Of a DNA stretch of 64,000 nt, positions 8,736 through 17,491 are shown one piece after another. The DNA is taken from positions 1 through 64,000 of the forward strand of contig NZ_VIUE01000022.1 of the NCBI RefSeq assembly GCF_007828215.1, written 5' to 3'. Made by a program: the position numbers and the translations under genes. Below the pieces are notes generated by a model, which was given only the letters and a program-made list of their open reading frames with translations, was not told where the DNA came from and made no database searches. The stretch is from Pseudomonas sp. SJZ074 (GTDB lineage: Bacteria > Pseudomonadota > Gammaproteobacteria > Pseudomonadales > Pseudomonadaceae). How positions within the stretch are numbered: the first letter of the stretch is position 1; each line of letters starts with the position of its first letter.

Positions 8736-8811
8736 TGGCGGAGCGGACCGGGCTCGAACCCGCGAGCCCTGGTACGACAGACCGGTTGGAACCGATCCCC
8801 GCTACCGCTCC
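8736..8811 (-). tRNA. tRNA-Asp-like gene (anticodon GUC) with scrambled D-arm; probable pseudo-tRNA
   Basis: Seventy-six nucleotides including an encoded CCA. The acceptor stem GGAGCGG/CCGCTCC and discriminator G are exactly those of tRNA-Asp, and the anticodon position reads GTC. Differences from a canonical tRNA-Asp: the D-stem GTTC/GAAT is replaced by GCGG with no good partner, the anticodon stem has one C-A mismatch, and the T-stem has one G-G mismatch. The remodelled D region can instead form CGG-TTCCAA-CCG. It keeps its own terminator. I infer a decaying or repurposed tRNA-Asp; no other tRNA-Asp is in this window. Confidence 0.65.
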
Positions 8812-8857
8812 GCTGCCAAGCCAGGCATGACCCCGACCCGGATAAACTCAATGAAAC

Positions 8858-9130
8858 TTAGTTAACGGCGTCTTTCAGTGCTTTACCGGCCTTGAAGCCT
8901 GGCTTCTTGGCAGCAGCGATCTGCAGAGCCTGGCCAGTCTGTGGGTTACGACCGGTACGAGCTGGACGATCGGTAACGGCGAAGGTACCGAAACCAACCA
9001 GAACAACGGAGTCGCCAGCCTTGAGAGCACCAGTGATGGATTCGATTACAGCGTCCAGCGCGCGGCCAGCAGCAGCTTTCGGGATATCAGCGGATGCAGC
9101 GACAGCATCAATCAATTCCGACTTGTTCAC
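8858..9130 (-). CDS. hupB: DNA-binding protein HU-beta
   Basis: A 90-residue nucleoid protein that bends DNA non-specifically as a dimer. It begins MNKSELIDAVAASADI and carries the HU signature GFGTFAVTDRPARTGRNPQTG in the DNA-binding arms. It lies immediately downstream of lon, the canonical Pseudomonas order, with 148 bases between them, so it probably has its own promoter. The tRNA-like gene follows 46 bases after the stop and may share the transcript. Confidence 0.96.
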   Translation of the reverse strand: MNKSELIDAVAASADIPKAAAGRALDAVIESITGALKAGDSVVLVGFGTFAVTDRPARTGRNPQTGQALQIAAAKKPGFKAGKALKDAVN

Positions 9131-9278
9131 TCTAAGTCCCCTTATATCTATTTGAGATGATTCTAAGTTTTTTTGGTGAAAGCAAAAACGAGTGCTGAAT
9201 GGCCTACAGACACTTAAGAGCCGCTTTATAACAAGGGCTCTAAAAAACTGTCAAGGAAGCCCCCCAGGCAAATGCGTA

Positions 9279-11675
9279 TTAATGCGTGCTAATTCTTTCC
9301 TTAGAGTCAGACTCTCGCTTCTCATCTTTCGCGACAATCTCCGGAGCCACATCCGGCAAGGGCTCCGGCGCGTATTGCAGCGCAATTTGCAGGACCTCGT
9401 CAATCCATTTAACCGGTTTGATCTGAAGATCCTGCTTGATATTGTCAGGAATTTCTTTCAGATCGCGCACATTCTCTTCTGGAATGATCACGATCTTGAT
9501 CCCGCCGCGGTGTGCTGCCAGCAGTTTTTCTTTCAGCCCGCCAATGGCCAGTACCTGTCCACGCAGGGTGATTTCACCGGTCATGGCAACGTCGGCACGC
9601 ACCGGAATGCCGGTCAATGCCGATACCAGGGCCGTGCACATGCCTACGCCGGCGCTGGGGCCGTCTTTGGGCGTAGCGCCCTCGGGCATGTGGATATGCG
9701 TGTCACGCTTCTCATGGAAGTCCAGGGGAATGCCCAGGCTCCGGGCGCGGCTGCGAACGACCGTCTGCGCTGCGGTGATCGATTCGACCATCACATCGCC
9801 CAGGGAACCGGTCTTGATCAACTGGCCTTTGCCCGGTACCACGGCGGCTTCAATGGTCAGCAACTCACCACCGACCTGAGTCCACGCCAGGCCGGTCACC
9901 TGACCGATCTGATCCTGCTGCTCGGCCAGGCCATAGCGGAATTTACGCACGCCCAGAAAGTGCTCCAGCAGGTCTGAAGTCACCTTGACTGCAAAGCGCT
10001 TTTCCAGCGCGTGCTCCTTGACCGCCTTGCGGCAGACCTTGGCAATCTGCCGCTCCAGGCCCCGCACACCGGCTTCGCGGGTGTAGTAACGGATGATGTC
10101 GCGAATCGCTTCCTCGTCGAATTCCAGCTCGCCTTTCTTCAGGCCGTTGGCCTGGATCTGCTTCGGCGAAAGGTATTTGACGGCGATGTTGATCTTCTCG
10201 TCCTCCGTGTAGCCCGGCAGACGGATCACCTCCATGCGATCCAGCAACGCCGGCGGAATGTTCATGGAGTTGGAGGTGCACAGGAACATCACATCCGACA
10301 AATCGTAGTCGACTTCCAGATAATGATCGTTGAAGTTGTGGTTCTGCTCCGGATCGAGCACTTCGAGCAATGCGGAAGCGGGATCGCCGCGCATATCGCT
10401 GCCCATCTTGTCGATTTCGTCCAGAAGGAACAGCGGATTGCGCACGCCGACCTTTGTCATCTTTTGAATCAATCTTCCTGGCATCGAACCGATGTAGGTA
10501 CGACGATGACCACGGATTTCCGCTTCGTCGCGCACGCCGCCGAGGGCCATTCGCACGAACTTGCGATTGGTGGCGTGGGCGATCGACTCCGCAAGGGAGG
10601 TTTTACCGACCCCGGGAGGACCAACCAGGCACAACACCGGGCCACGGATTTTCTTCACGCGCTTTTGCACGGCGAGGTATTCAAGGATACGTTCCTTGAC
10701 CTCCTCCAGACCGTAGTGATCGGCGTCGAGGATGTCCTCGGCACGGGCCAGGTCCAAGCGCACCTTGCTCTGAGCCTTCCACGGCACCTGCACCAGCCAG
10801 TCGATGTAGGAGCGCACCACGGTGGCTTCAGCGGACATCGGCGACATCTGCTTGAGCTTGTTCAACTCGGCCTGGGCTTTGGCGAGGGCATCCTTGGGCA
10901 AGCCAGCGGCATCGATGCGCTTTTTCAGCTCTTCGATTTCGTTATGGCCTTCGTCACCGTCCCCCAGCTCTTTCTGAATGGCCTTCATCTGCTCATTCAG
11001 GTAGTACTCGCGCTGGCTACGCTCCATTTGTTTCTTGACGCGACCACGAATGCGCTTCTCGACCTGCAGCAGATCGATCTCGCCGTCGAGCAATGCCAGC
11101 ACGTGTTCGACACGGGCGGACAGATCGATGATCTCGAGGATTTCCTGCTTCTGTTCGATCTTGAGCGCCATATGGGCGGCCATCGTATCGACCAGCCGGC
11201 CGGGCTCATCGATGCTGTTCAGCGACGACAGCACCTCAGCTGGCACTTTCTTGCCCAACTGTACGTACTGCTCGAACTGGGACAACAGGCTGCGGACGAA
11301 CACCTCGGACTCACGCTCGGGTACGTCGGCTTCGTCGATCAGTGACACTTCAGCGCGGCAATGACCGTTCACTTCGCTGAAACGCTCGACCGCCCCGCGC
11401 TGCTCGCCTTCGACCAGGACCTTGACGGTGCCGTCGGGCAGCTTGAGCAATTGCAGGACCGTTGCAATGGTGCCTACGCGATAAAGTGCGTCCTCACCAG
11501 GATCATCGTCAGCAGGATTTCTCTGGGCCACCAGCAGAATCTGCTTGTCACCCGTCATCGCGGCCTCGAGGGCTTCGATGGACTTCTCGCGCCCCACGAA
11601 CAGCGGGATAACCATGTGCGGATATACCACGACATCGCGCAATGGCAAGAGAGGCAATTCGATGGTTGTCTTCAT
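9279..11675 (-). CDS. lon: ATP-dependent protease La (Lon)
   Basis: A 798-residue cytosolic AAA+ serine protease that degrades misfolded and regulatory proteins. It has an N-terminal substrate domain (1-200) and a coiled helical domain. The AAA+ module carries Walker A GPPGVGKTS and Walker B LFLLDEIDK. The C-terminal Ser-Lys protease domain has PKDGPSAGVGM containing the nucleophile, with Lys in IGGLKEKLLAA. Length is typical (784-800). It sits between clpX and hupB on the same strand. A good heat-shock promoter lies 59 bases upstream (11734-11762), consistent with RpoH control. Confidence 0.97.
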   Translation of the reverse strand: MKTTIELPLLPLRDVVVYPHMVIPLFVGREKSIEALEAAMTGDKQILLVAQRNPADDDPGEDALYRVGTIATVLQLLKLPDGTVKVLVEGEQRGAVERFSEVNGHCRAEVSLIDEADVPERESEVFVRSLLSQFEQYVQLGKKVPAEVLSSLNSIDEPGRLVDTMAAHMALKIEQKQEILEIIDLSARVEHVLALLDGEIDLLQVEKRIRGRVKKQMERSQREYYLNEQMKAIQKELGDGDEGHNEIEELKKRIDAAGLPKDALAKAQAELNKLKQMSPMSAEATVVRSYIDWLVQVPWKAQSKVRLDLARAEDILDADHYGLEEVKERILEYLAVQKRVKKIRGPVLCLVGPPGVGKTSLAESIAHATNRKFVRMALGGVRDEAEIRGHRRTYIGSMPGRLIQKMTKVGVRNPLFLLDEIDKMGSDMRGDPASALLEVLDPEQNHNFNDHYLEVDYDLSDVMFLCTSNSMNIPPALLDRMEVIRLPGYTEDEKINIAVKYLSPKQIQANGLKKGELEFDEEAIRDIIRYYTREAGVRGLERQIAKVCRKAVKEHALEKRFAVKVTSDLLEHFLGVRKFRYGLAEQQDQIGQVTGLAWTQVGGELLTIEAAVVPGKGQLIKTGSLGDVMVESITAAQTVVRSRARSLGIPLDFHEKRDTHIHMPEGATPKDGPSAGVGMCTALVSALTGIPVRADVAMTGEITLRGQVLAIGGLKEKLLAAHRGGIKIVIIPEENVRDLKEIPDNIKQDLQIKPVKWIDEVLQIALQYAPEPLPDVAPEIVAKDEKRESDSKERISTH

Positions 11676-11733
11676 GATTTCGCCTCAACGGCGGCCACAA
11701 GGCCGGAAACAGATGGAAGTAAGCTTGAAACCA

Positions 11734-11762
11734 AGATGGGGGCAGCCTTGAAAAAAAACAAG
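11734..11762 (-). promoter_or_regulatory. Candidate sigma-32 (RpoH) promoter of lon
   Basis: On the minus strand CTTGTTT (11756-11762) and CCCCCATCT (11734-11742) are separated by 13 bases. The second box fits the heat-shock -10 consensus CCCCATnT exactly, and the first is close to CTTGAAA. It lies 59 bases before the lon ATG. Confidence 0.55.
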
Positions 11763-11812
11763 CGCTAAGGCAAATGCCAGACGGTTAAAAGAAATAAAAG
11801 TCATGTACAACT

Positions 11813-11849
11813 TTATGTGGCGAGGGGGATTTATCCCCTCGCCACATAA
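11813..11849. repeat. TGTGGCGAGGGG-type palindromic repeat
   Basis: Near-perfect inverted repeat TTATGTGGCGAGGGG/CCCCTCGCCACATAA between clpX and lon. The same core appears at 18459, 35516 and 42031, so it is a dispersed repeat, though here it could also act as a terminator. Confidence 0.7.
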
Positions 11850-11855
11850 AAGCAA

Positions 11856-11873
11856 AGGGGCCCGAAGGCCCCT
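11856..11873 (-). terminator. Rho-independent terminator of clpX
   Basis: Stem AGGGGCC/GGCCCCT with a four-base loop, 24 bases past the clpX stop, followed on the minus strand by TTTGCTTTT. Confidence 0.8.
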
Positions 11874-11896
11874 CCTTTGTTCCGGCAGCAGGACGA

Positions 11897-13180
11897 TCAG
11901 GCGTCCGGTGCAGCCTTGGCAGCCGGCTCGCTGTTTTCGTAGATATACAGCGGCTTGGACTTGCCTTCTATGACACTTTCGTCGATCACGACTTTGCTCA
12001 CCTCGGACTGCGAGGGGATTTCGTACATCGTGTCGAGCAATACGCCTTCGAGAATCGAGCGCAACCCACGGGCACCGGTCTTGCGCTCCAGGGCTCGCTT
12101 GGCCACCGACTTCAGCGCGTCGGAACGGAACTCCAGGTCTACGCCTTCCATTTCGAACAGCTTGGCATACTGCTTGGTCAGGGCGTTCTTCGGCTCGGTC
12201 AGAATCTGCATCAACGCAGCCTCATCCAGCTCGTCCAGCGTCGCCAGGACCGGCAGACGACCAACGAATTCCGGGATCAGACCAAACTTGACCAAATCGT
12301 CAGGCTCGACTTCACGCAGGGACTCACCGACCTTCTTGCCCTCTTCCTTGCTGCGCACTTCGGCATTGAAGCCGATGCCGCCGCGCGTGGAACGGTTCTG
12401 GATGACCTTCTCCAGACCGGAGAACGCACCACCGCAGATAAACAGGATGTTGCGAGTGTCGACCTGCAGGAATTCCTGCTGCGGATGCTTGCGACCACCC
12501 TGGGGCGGAACGGAAGCGACCGTGCCTTCGATCAACTTGAGCAAGGCCTGCTGCACGCCCTCACCGGATACATCCCGGGTGATGGACGGGTTGTCGGACT
12601 TGCGGGAAATCTTGTCGATTTCATCGATGTAGACAATGCCCATCTGGGCCTTTTCCACATCGTAGTCGCACTTCTGCAACAACTTCTGAATAATGTTCTC
12701 GACATCCTCCCCTACGTAACCCGCCTCGGTAAGGGTGGTTGCGTCGGCGATGGTGAACGGAACGTTCAGCAAACGGGCCAATGTTTCGGCAAGCAGGGTC
12801 TTACCCGAGCCTGTCGGGCCGATCAGCAGAATGTTGCTCTTGCCGAGTTCGACGTCGTCATTCTTCTTGTCACGTTGGTTGAGGCGCTTGTAGTGGTTGT
12901 AAACCGCTACGGCCAATACCTTTTTCGCACGCTCCTGACCAATTACATACTGGTCAAGGATGCCGCTGATTTCTTTAGGCGAAGGCAACTTATGCGCGCT
13001 GCTTTCGGCCTGGGCTTCCTGCACCTCCTCGCGGATGATGTCATTGCACAGGTCGACGCACTCGTCGCAAATGAAGACCGAGGGGCCGGCAATCAATTTG
13101 CGTACTTCATGTTGGCTTTTGCCACAGAAAGAGCAATAAAGCAGTTTGCCGTTGTCCTCGCCGTTGCGGGTGTCAGTCAT
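11897..13180 (-). CDS. clpX: ATP-dependent Clp protease ATP-binding subunit ClpX
   Basis: A 427-residue AAA+ unfoldase that recognises tagged substrates and feeds them into ClpP. The N-terminal zinc-binding domain has four Cys (CSFCGKSQ and CDECVDLC). Walker A is GPTGSGKT and Walker B IVYIDEIDK. The IGF-type loop contacting ClpP is present as IGFNA. The open frame extends 11 codons upstream, but MTDTRNGEDN is the family start. It lies downstream of clpP on the same strand, with a hairpin (13229-13248) between them, so partial read-through or a separate promoter is likely. Confidence 0.96.
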   Translation of the reverse strand: MTDTRNGEDNGKLLYCSFCGKSQHEVRKLIAGPSVFICDECVDLCNDIIREEVQEAQAESSAHKLPSPKEISGILDQYVIGQERAKKVLAVAVYNHYKRLNQRDKKNDDVELGKSNILLIGPTGSGKTLLAETLARLLNVPFTIADATTLTEAGYVGEDVENIIQKLLQKCDYDVEKAQMGIVYIDEIDKISRKSDNPSITRDVSGEGVQQALLKLIEGTVASVPPQGGRKHPQQEFLQVDTRNILFICGGAFSGLEKVIQNRSTRGGIGFNAEVRSKEEGKKVGESLREVEPDDLVKFGLIPEFVGRLPVLATLDELDEAALMQILTEPKNALTKQYAKLFEMEGVDLEFRSDALKSVAKRALERKTGARGLRSILEGVLLDTMYEIPSQSEVSKVVIDESVIEGKSKPLYIYENSEPAAKAAPDA

Positions 13181-13228
13181 TCGATCGATCCAAATCCGAT
13201 AGGCTTGCAACACAAGATGAAGGCAATT

Positions 13229-13248
13229 GCGGGCTTTTTCAAGCCCGC
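13229..13248 (-). terminator. Hairpin between clpP and clpX
   Basis: GCGGGCTT-TTTC-AAGCCCGC, a perfect 8-bp stem 40 bases past the clpP stop. On the minus strand it is followed by AATTG, only a weak T-tract, so it may attenuate rather than fully terminate. Confidence 0.6.
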
Positions 13249-13287
13249 AGGCGGCCGGTCATCCCAACCACCTGCATTTTGAATGGC

Positions 13288-13929
13288 TCAGGCAGGCATT
13301 TGACGCTTGTTGATCACGGAGTCGATCAGGCCATATTCGGCCGCACGCTCGGCGCTCATGAAGTTGTCACGCTCGGTGTCTCGCTCAATGGTTTCGAGGC
13401 TTTGACCGGTGTGATGAGCCAACAGCGAGTTCAAACGCGAACGAATATGGAGGATTTCCTTGGCATGGATGTCGATGTCCGACGCCTGGCCCTGGAAACC
13501 GCCCAATGGCTGGTGAATCATCATGCGCGAATTAGGCAGGCAATGGCGCTTGCCCGCTGCGCCGCCGGCGAGCAGGAAGGCGCCCATGCTGCAGGCCTGG
13601 CCGATGCAGATGGTGGAAACATCCGGCTTGATGAATTGCATGGTGTCGTAGATCGACATGCCTGCAGTCACCGAACCGCCGGGGGAGTTGATATAAAGAT
13701 GGATATCCTTGTCCGGGTTTTCCGCTTCAAGGAAGAGCAGTTGCGCCGCAACCAGGTTGGCCATGTAGTCTTCAACGGGCCCGATCAGGAAGATGACACG
13801 CTCCTTGAGCAGACGCGAATAGATGTCATAGGCACGTTCGCCACGGGCGGACTGCTCGATAACCATCGGGACCAGGCCGCCTGCGGCCTGGATGTCAGAG
13901 CTCTGCTGATAAAAAGAATTGCGGGACAT
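13288..13929 (-). CDS. clpP: ATP-dependent Clp protease proteolytic subunit
   Basis: A 213-residue serine peptidase forming the double-heptamer chamber of ClpXP. The nucleophile Ser is in GQACSMGAFLL, the His in RMMIHQPLGG, and the Asp in the following helix region. The short N-terminal propeptide (MSRNSFYQQSSDIQAAGGLVP) is usual. It sits between tig and clpX on the minus strand with 92 bases to the tig stop, containing a hairpin. Confidence 0.97.
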   Translation of the reverse strand: MSRNSFYQQSSDIQAAGGLVPMVIEQSARGERAYDIYSRLLKERVIFLIGPVEDYMANLVAAQLLFLEAENPDKDIHLYINSPGGSVTAGMSIYDTMQFIKPDVSTICIGQACSMGAFLLAGGAAGKRHCLPNSRMMIHQPLGGFQGQASDIDIHAKEILHIRSRLNSLLAHHTGQSLETIERDTERDNFMSAERAAEYGLIDSVINKRQMPA

Positions 13930-13968
13930 GTCTCGCAGTCACTCCCAAATAGTTATGTCTTGAATACG

Positions 13969-13996
13969 CATAAGCCAGCACGAAGGCTGGCTTATG
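13969..13996 (-). terminator. Hairpin after tig
   Basis: CATAAGCCAGC-ACGAAG-GCTGGCTTATG, a perfect 11-bp stem 26 bases past the tig stop. No T-run follows, so it could be an mRNA-stability hairpin rather than a terminator. Confidence 0.55.
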
Positions 13997-14021
13997 GTGT
14001 GTATTTCTTACCGCAGAGCAA

Positions 14022-15332
14022 TCAATCGGCTTGTGGAGCTTCCACCGGCTTGACCGCTTCTTCGTAAGAGACCGCTTTATCGGTCACGCTAGCTTTCTGC
14101 AGAACAGTATCCACAACTTGTTCTTCGAGCACAACCGAACGGACTTCGTTCAGTTGCTGGTCATTCTTGTAGTACCAGGACACGACTTGCTCAGGTTCCT
14201 GATAAGCCGACGCCATTTCCTGGATCAGCTCGCGAACGCGGGCTTCGTCAGGCTTGAGTTCGTATTGCTTGACCACTTCTGCAACGATCAGGCCCAGTAC
14301 GACACGACGCTTGGCTTGCTCTTCGAACAGCTCGGCCGGCAGTTGATCAGGCTTGATGTTGCCGCCGAACTGCTGAACAGCCTGCACGCGCAGACGGTTC
14401 ACTTCGTTCTCCAGCAGGGCCTTCGGCACTTCGATCGGGTTCGAAGCGAGCAGACCGTCCATGACCTGGTTCTTGACCTTGGACTTGATGGCCTGACGCA
14501 GCTCACGCTCCATGTTCTTGCGAACTTCGGCGCGGAAACCTTCCAGACCGGTTTCCTTGATGCCGAACTGAGCGAAGAACTCTTCGTTCAGCTCAGGCAG
14601 CTTAGGCTCGGAAACACTGTTTACGGTCACGGTGAACTCGGCGGCTTTGCCAGCCAGGTCCAGGTTCTGATAGTCCTCTGGGAAGGTCACGTTCAGCACG
14701 CGTTCTTCGCCGGCTTTCGCGCCGACCAGGCCATCTTCGAAGCCCGGGATCATGCGACCGGAGCCCAGCACCAGTTGGGTGGCCTTGGCGGAACCGCCAG
14801 CGAATACTTCACCGTCGACCTTGCCGACGAAATCGATGTTCAGCTGATCTTCGTTCTGGGCTGCGCGATCGGCCACTTCGAAACGGGTGTTCTGCTTGCG
14901 CAGGATGTCCAGCATCTTGTCCAGGTCGGCATCCGACACGTCAGCGCTCAGGCGCTCGACGGCAATCGACTCGAAACCGGCAACGGTGAACTCGGGGAAC
15001 ACTTCGAAAGTGGCAACGAATTCCAGGTCCTTGCCTTTTTCCAGCACTTTAGGCTCGACCGATGGCGCGCCGGCCGGGTTCAGTTTCTGCTCGACCACGG
15101 CTTCGTAGAACGAAGACTGGATCACGTCGCCCACGGCTTCCTGGCGCGCATCAGCTTCGTAACGCTGACGGATCACGCTCATTGGCACCTTGCCTGGACG
15201 GAAACCTGGGATTTTGGCCTTTTGGGCAGTCTGCTGCAGACGCTTGTTGACCTGAGTCTCGATGCGCTCAGCCGGCACGGTGATGCTCATGCGGCGCTCA
15301 AGAGCAGTAGTATTTTCAACAGAAACTTGCAT
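14022..15332 (-). CDS. tig: Trigger factor
   Basis: A 436-residue ribosome-associated chaperone that shields nascent chains at the exit tunnel. The N-terminal ribosome-binding domain contains the signature GFRPGKVP (near residue 43). A central FKBP-type PPIase domain (about 160-245) and a C-terminal chaperone arm domain follow. The start MQVSVENTT at 15332 is the family start; the frame is open 20 codons further. It heads the tig-clpP-clpX-lon-hupB-ppiD series. A 20-bp perfect palindrome lies 200 bases upstream. Confidence 0.96.
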   Translation of the reverse strand: MQVSVENTTALERRMSITVPAERIETQVNKRLQQTAQKAKIPGFRPGKVPMSVIRQRYEADARQEAVGDVIQSSFYEAVVEQKLNPAGAPSVEPKVLEKGKDLEFVATFEVFPEFTVAGFESIAVERLSADVSDADLDKMLDILRKQNTRFEVADRAAQNEDQLNIDFVGKVDGEVFAGGSAKATQLVLGSGRMIPGFEDGLVGAKAGEERVLNVTFPEDYQNLDLAGKAAEFTVTVNSVSEPKLPELNEEFFAQFGIKETGLEGFRAEVRKNMERELRQAIKSKVKNQVMDGLLASNPIEVPKALLENEVNRLRVQAVQQFGGNIKPDQLPAELFEEQAKRRVVLGLIVAEVVKQYELKPDEARVRELIQEMASAYQEPEQVVSWYYKNDQQLNEVRSVVLEEQVVDTVLQKASVTDKAVSYEEAVKPVEAPQAD

Positions 15333-15531
15333 GGATATTCCTCGTTGCACAGACGTTGGCCGGGCATTTTCCGACCCCAGAATCAAGGGCATGCATTCTA
15401 GTAGGTCAAACCCAAGAAGTCACCCTACTGAAAATGGCTGGAAAACAGGCGCCGGCATTGGGGGCAAGGCAAACGGTCATGCCTCGCCCGGATTGCAAAT
15501 ACAGCCGATCATTCCAGAGGCTCTGCACCAA

Positions 15532-15551
15532 CGCTTCTATATATAGAAGCG
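15532..15551. promoter_or_regulatory. Perfect 20-bp palindrome upstream of tig
   Basis: CGCTTCTATATATAGAAGCG with no loop, in the 424-base gap between tig and tRNA-Leu. A loop-less perfect dyad fits a dimeric repressor operator better than a terminator. The rest of the gap (15333-15756) shows no convincing gene. Confidence 0.5.
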
Positions 15552-15695
15552 TGAACCTGCACCTCCCCGGCACTCGAGTTCCGCCAGGAGACCGACGGGC
15601 ATACCGCGCATCATCGCGAAACACAATCGCAACAACCCATCGCCAAAACCTGCCGCGAAACAGACCGGCAACAAACCACCTGAATGCCGAAAACA

Positions 15696-15732
15696 AAAAC
15701 GGCGCAGCCCTCTTCAGGTACTGCGCCGTTTT
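15696..15732 (-). terminator. Terminator of the tRNA cluster
   Basis: Twelve-bp stem AAAACGGCGCAG/CTGCGCCGTTTT with a 13-base loop, 24 bases past the CCA of tRNA-Leu and ending in a T-run on the minus strand. Confidence 0.85.
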
Positions 15733-15756
15733 CTGCTATTCAAATAGCGACTTGTA

Positions 15757-15841
15757 TGGTGCGGACGGAGAGACTCGAACTCTCACACCTTTCGGCGCTG
15801 GAACCTAAATCCAGTGTGTCTACCAATTCCACCACATCCGC
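15757..15841 (-). tRNA. tRNA-Leu (anticodon UAG)
   Basis: Eighty-five nucleotides with encoded CCA, long variable arm, acceptor GCGGATG, anticodon stem-loop CTGGA-TTTAGGT-TCCAG and T-loop GTTCGAG. Confidence 0.93.
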
Positions 15842-15860
15842 GTATCAAGCTTTTAAAGCA

Positions 15861-15890
15861 AAGGCGCCAGATTGTTAGATCTGGCGCCTT
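15861..15890 (-). other. Hairpin between tRNA-His and tRNA-Leu
   Basis: Perfect 12-bp stem AAGGCGCCAGAT/ATCTGGCGCCTT with loop TGTTAG (15861-15890). As it lies between co-oriented tRNAs without a strong T-run, it could be a processing hairpin or a partial terminator. Confidence 0.6.
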
Positions 15891-15899
15891 TCTAGAATA

Positions 15900-15976
15900 T
15901 GGGGTGGACGATGGGGATCGAACCCACGACAACGGGAGTCACAATCCCGTGCTCTACCAACTGAGCTACGCCCACC
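15900..15976 (-). tRNA. tRNA-His (anticodon GUG)
   Basis: Seventy-seven nucleotides including the extra 5' G(-1) paired with C73, encoded CCA and anticodon loop TTGTGAC. Confidence 0.94.
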
Positions 15977-16015
15977 ATATTGCCATGTTGCGTTACTTGT
16001 GCCAAAGCTGCCTAA

Positions 16016-16092
16016 TGGCGCACCCGGCAGGACTCGAACCTGCGACCATCCGCTTAGAAGGCGGATGCTCTATCCAGCTGAGCTACGGGCGC
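16016..16092 (-). tRNA. tRNA-Arg (anticodon UCU)
   Basis: Seventy-seven nucleotides with acceptor GCGCCCG/CGGGTGC, encoded CCA and anticodon loop reading CTTCTAA. First gene of the Arg-His-Leu cluster. The 281 bases upstream, up to folD, carry its promoter region and no gene that I can see. Confidence 0.94.
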
Positions 16093-16373
16093 CTTTTTAA
16101 TCTGTATTCTTTGACGATTACAAACTAAGTGCTTTCAGTTTCGCCGAGTTGAAACAACCAACTCCACTCCACCTTCTTAACCAGTGCTAGGCTGTGCCCG
16201 ACAAGTGCGACGAATGTTATAGACGGCCCGATAGGCCGTCAACTCTTTTTTAAAAAAAATTCATTTAATTAAAGGGGTTAGAGGAATTTGCAGACCAAGC
16301 GCCTTTGCCCTCACGCCTCGGCATGCGAGAATGCGCTCTCTTTTTTTCCCCTCTCGATGGTTAACCACGCGCA

Positions 16374-17228
16374 ATGACTGCACAACTTATCGACGGCAAA
16401 TCGATCGCCGCCAGCCTGCGCCAGCAGATCGCCCAACGCGTCACCGAGCGTCGCCAGCAAGGTCTGCGCACGCCCGGTCTCGCGGTGATCCTGGTCGGCA
16501 GCGATCCCGCCTCTCAGGTTTATGTCTCGCACAAGCGTAAAGACTGTGAAGAGGTCGGTTTCCTTTCCCAGGCCTACGACCTGCCTTCCGAAACCACCCA
16601 GCAAGCGCTGGCCGATCTGATCGATCGCCTGAACGATGATCCGAACATCGACGGCGTCCTGCTCCAGTTGCCCCTGCCTGAACATCTGGACGCCTCCAGA
16701 CTGCTGGAGCGCATCCGCCCGGATAAAGATGTCGACGGCTTCCACCCTTATAATGTCGGTCGCCTGGCCCAGCGCATCCCGCTGCTGCGTCCCTGCACGC
16801 CCAAAGGCATCATAACGTTGCTGGAAAGCACCGGTGTGGACCTTTATGGCCTCGATGCCGTCGTGGTGGGCGCATCCAACATTGTTGGCCGGCCAATGGC
16901 CATGGAGCTGCTGCTGGCCGGCTGCACCGTGACCGTGACCCACCGCTTCACCCGGGACCTGGCCAGCCATGTGGGACGCGCCGACCTGGTGGTCGTGGCC
17001 GCTGGCAAACCAGGCCTGGTCAAGGGCGAGTGGATCAAGGAAGGCGCCATCGTCATCGATGTGGGCATCAATCGCCAGGATGACGGCAAGCTGGTGGGCG
17101 ATGTGGTCTACGAGACCGCCCTGCCCCGCGCCGGCTGGATCACACCGGTACCTGGCGGCGTGGGCCCGATGACCCGGGCCTGTCTGCTGGAAAACACGCT
17201 GTACGCGGCCGAGACGCTGCATAGCTGA
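16374..17228 (+). CDS. folD: Methylenetetrahydrofolate dehydrogenase / cyclohydrolase
   Basis: A 284-residue bifunctional cytosolic enzyme interconverting 5,10-methylene-, methenyl- and 10-formyl-tetrahydrofolate, supplying one-carbon units for purines and initiator tRNA. Catalytic Lys lies in YVSHKRKDCEEVG (near residue 54), the Rossmann motif is VVVGASNIVGRP, and the conserved C-terminal loop is PGGVGPMT. Length equals the E. coli protein (288). It is divergent from the tRNA cluster. Confidence 0.97.
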   Translation: MTAQLIDGKSIAASLRQQIAQRVTERRQQGLRTPGLAVILVGSDPASQVYVSHKRKDCEEVGFLSQAYDLPSETTQQALADLIDRLNDDPNIDGVLLQLPLPEHLDASRLLERIRPDKDVDGFHPYNVGRLAQRIPLLRPCTPKGIITLLESTGVDLYGLDAVVVGASNIVGRPMAMELLLAGCTVTVTHRFTRDLASHVGRADLVVVAAGKPGLVKGEWIKEGAIVIDVGINRQDDGKLVGDVVYETALPRAGWITPVPGGVGPMTRACLLENTLYAAETLHS

Positions 17229-17251
17229 GTTTCCCGGCAAAAGCGAAACCC

Positions 17252-17339
17252 TGTGGGAGCGAGCCTGCTCGCGAGGCGGCGTGTCAGCGATTTCATGGCT
17301 GACTGGTACACCACTTCGCGGGCAGGCTCGCTCCCACAT
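17252..17339. repeat. REP doublet downstream of folD
   Basis: Inverted REP pair (TGTGGGAGCGAGCCTGCTCGC ... GGCAGGCTCGCTCCCACA) spaced by about 45 bases. Confidence 0.8.
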
Positions 17340-17491
17340 TGGTTTGCACCCTTCTTTCATTAAACTTTATTTATTCTCGAGGCCCAGCGGTACAGGCACG
17401 TAGCGCTGTTGTCGCCCATACTCATAAAATGCAGCGCTTTTTTCCAAAACCGTTGCTGAACGGCCTCCTCAATTCTATCGAGTCTATTCGC

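Noticed and set aside
10011..11345. 444-codon plus-strand frame opposite lon
   Set aside because: Antisense shadow of Lon, no independent evidence.
14031..15401. 456-codon plus-strand frame opposite tig
   Set aside because: Antisense shadow of trigger factor.
15406..15696. 96-codon minus-strand frame between tig and tRNA-Leu
   Set aside because: No ribosome binding site, Arg/Trp-rich composition, and it spans the 20-bp palindrome; looks non-coding.
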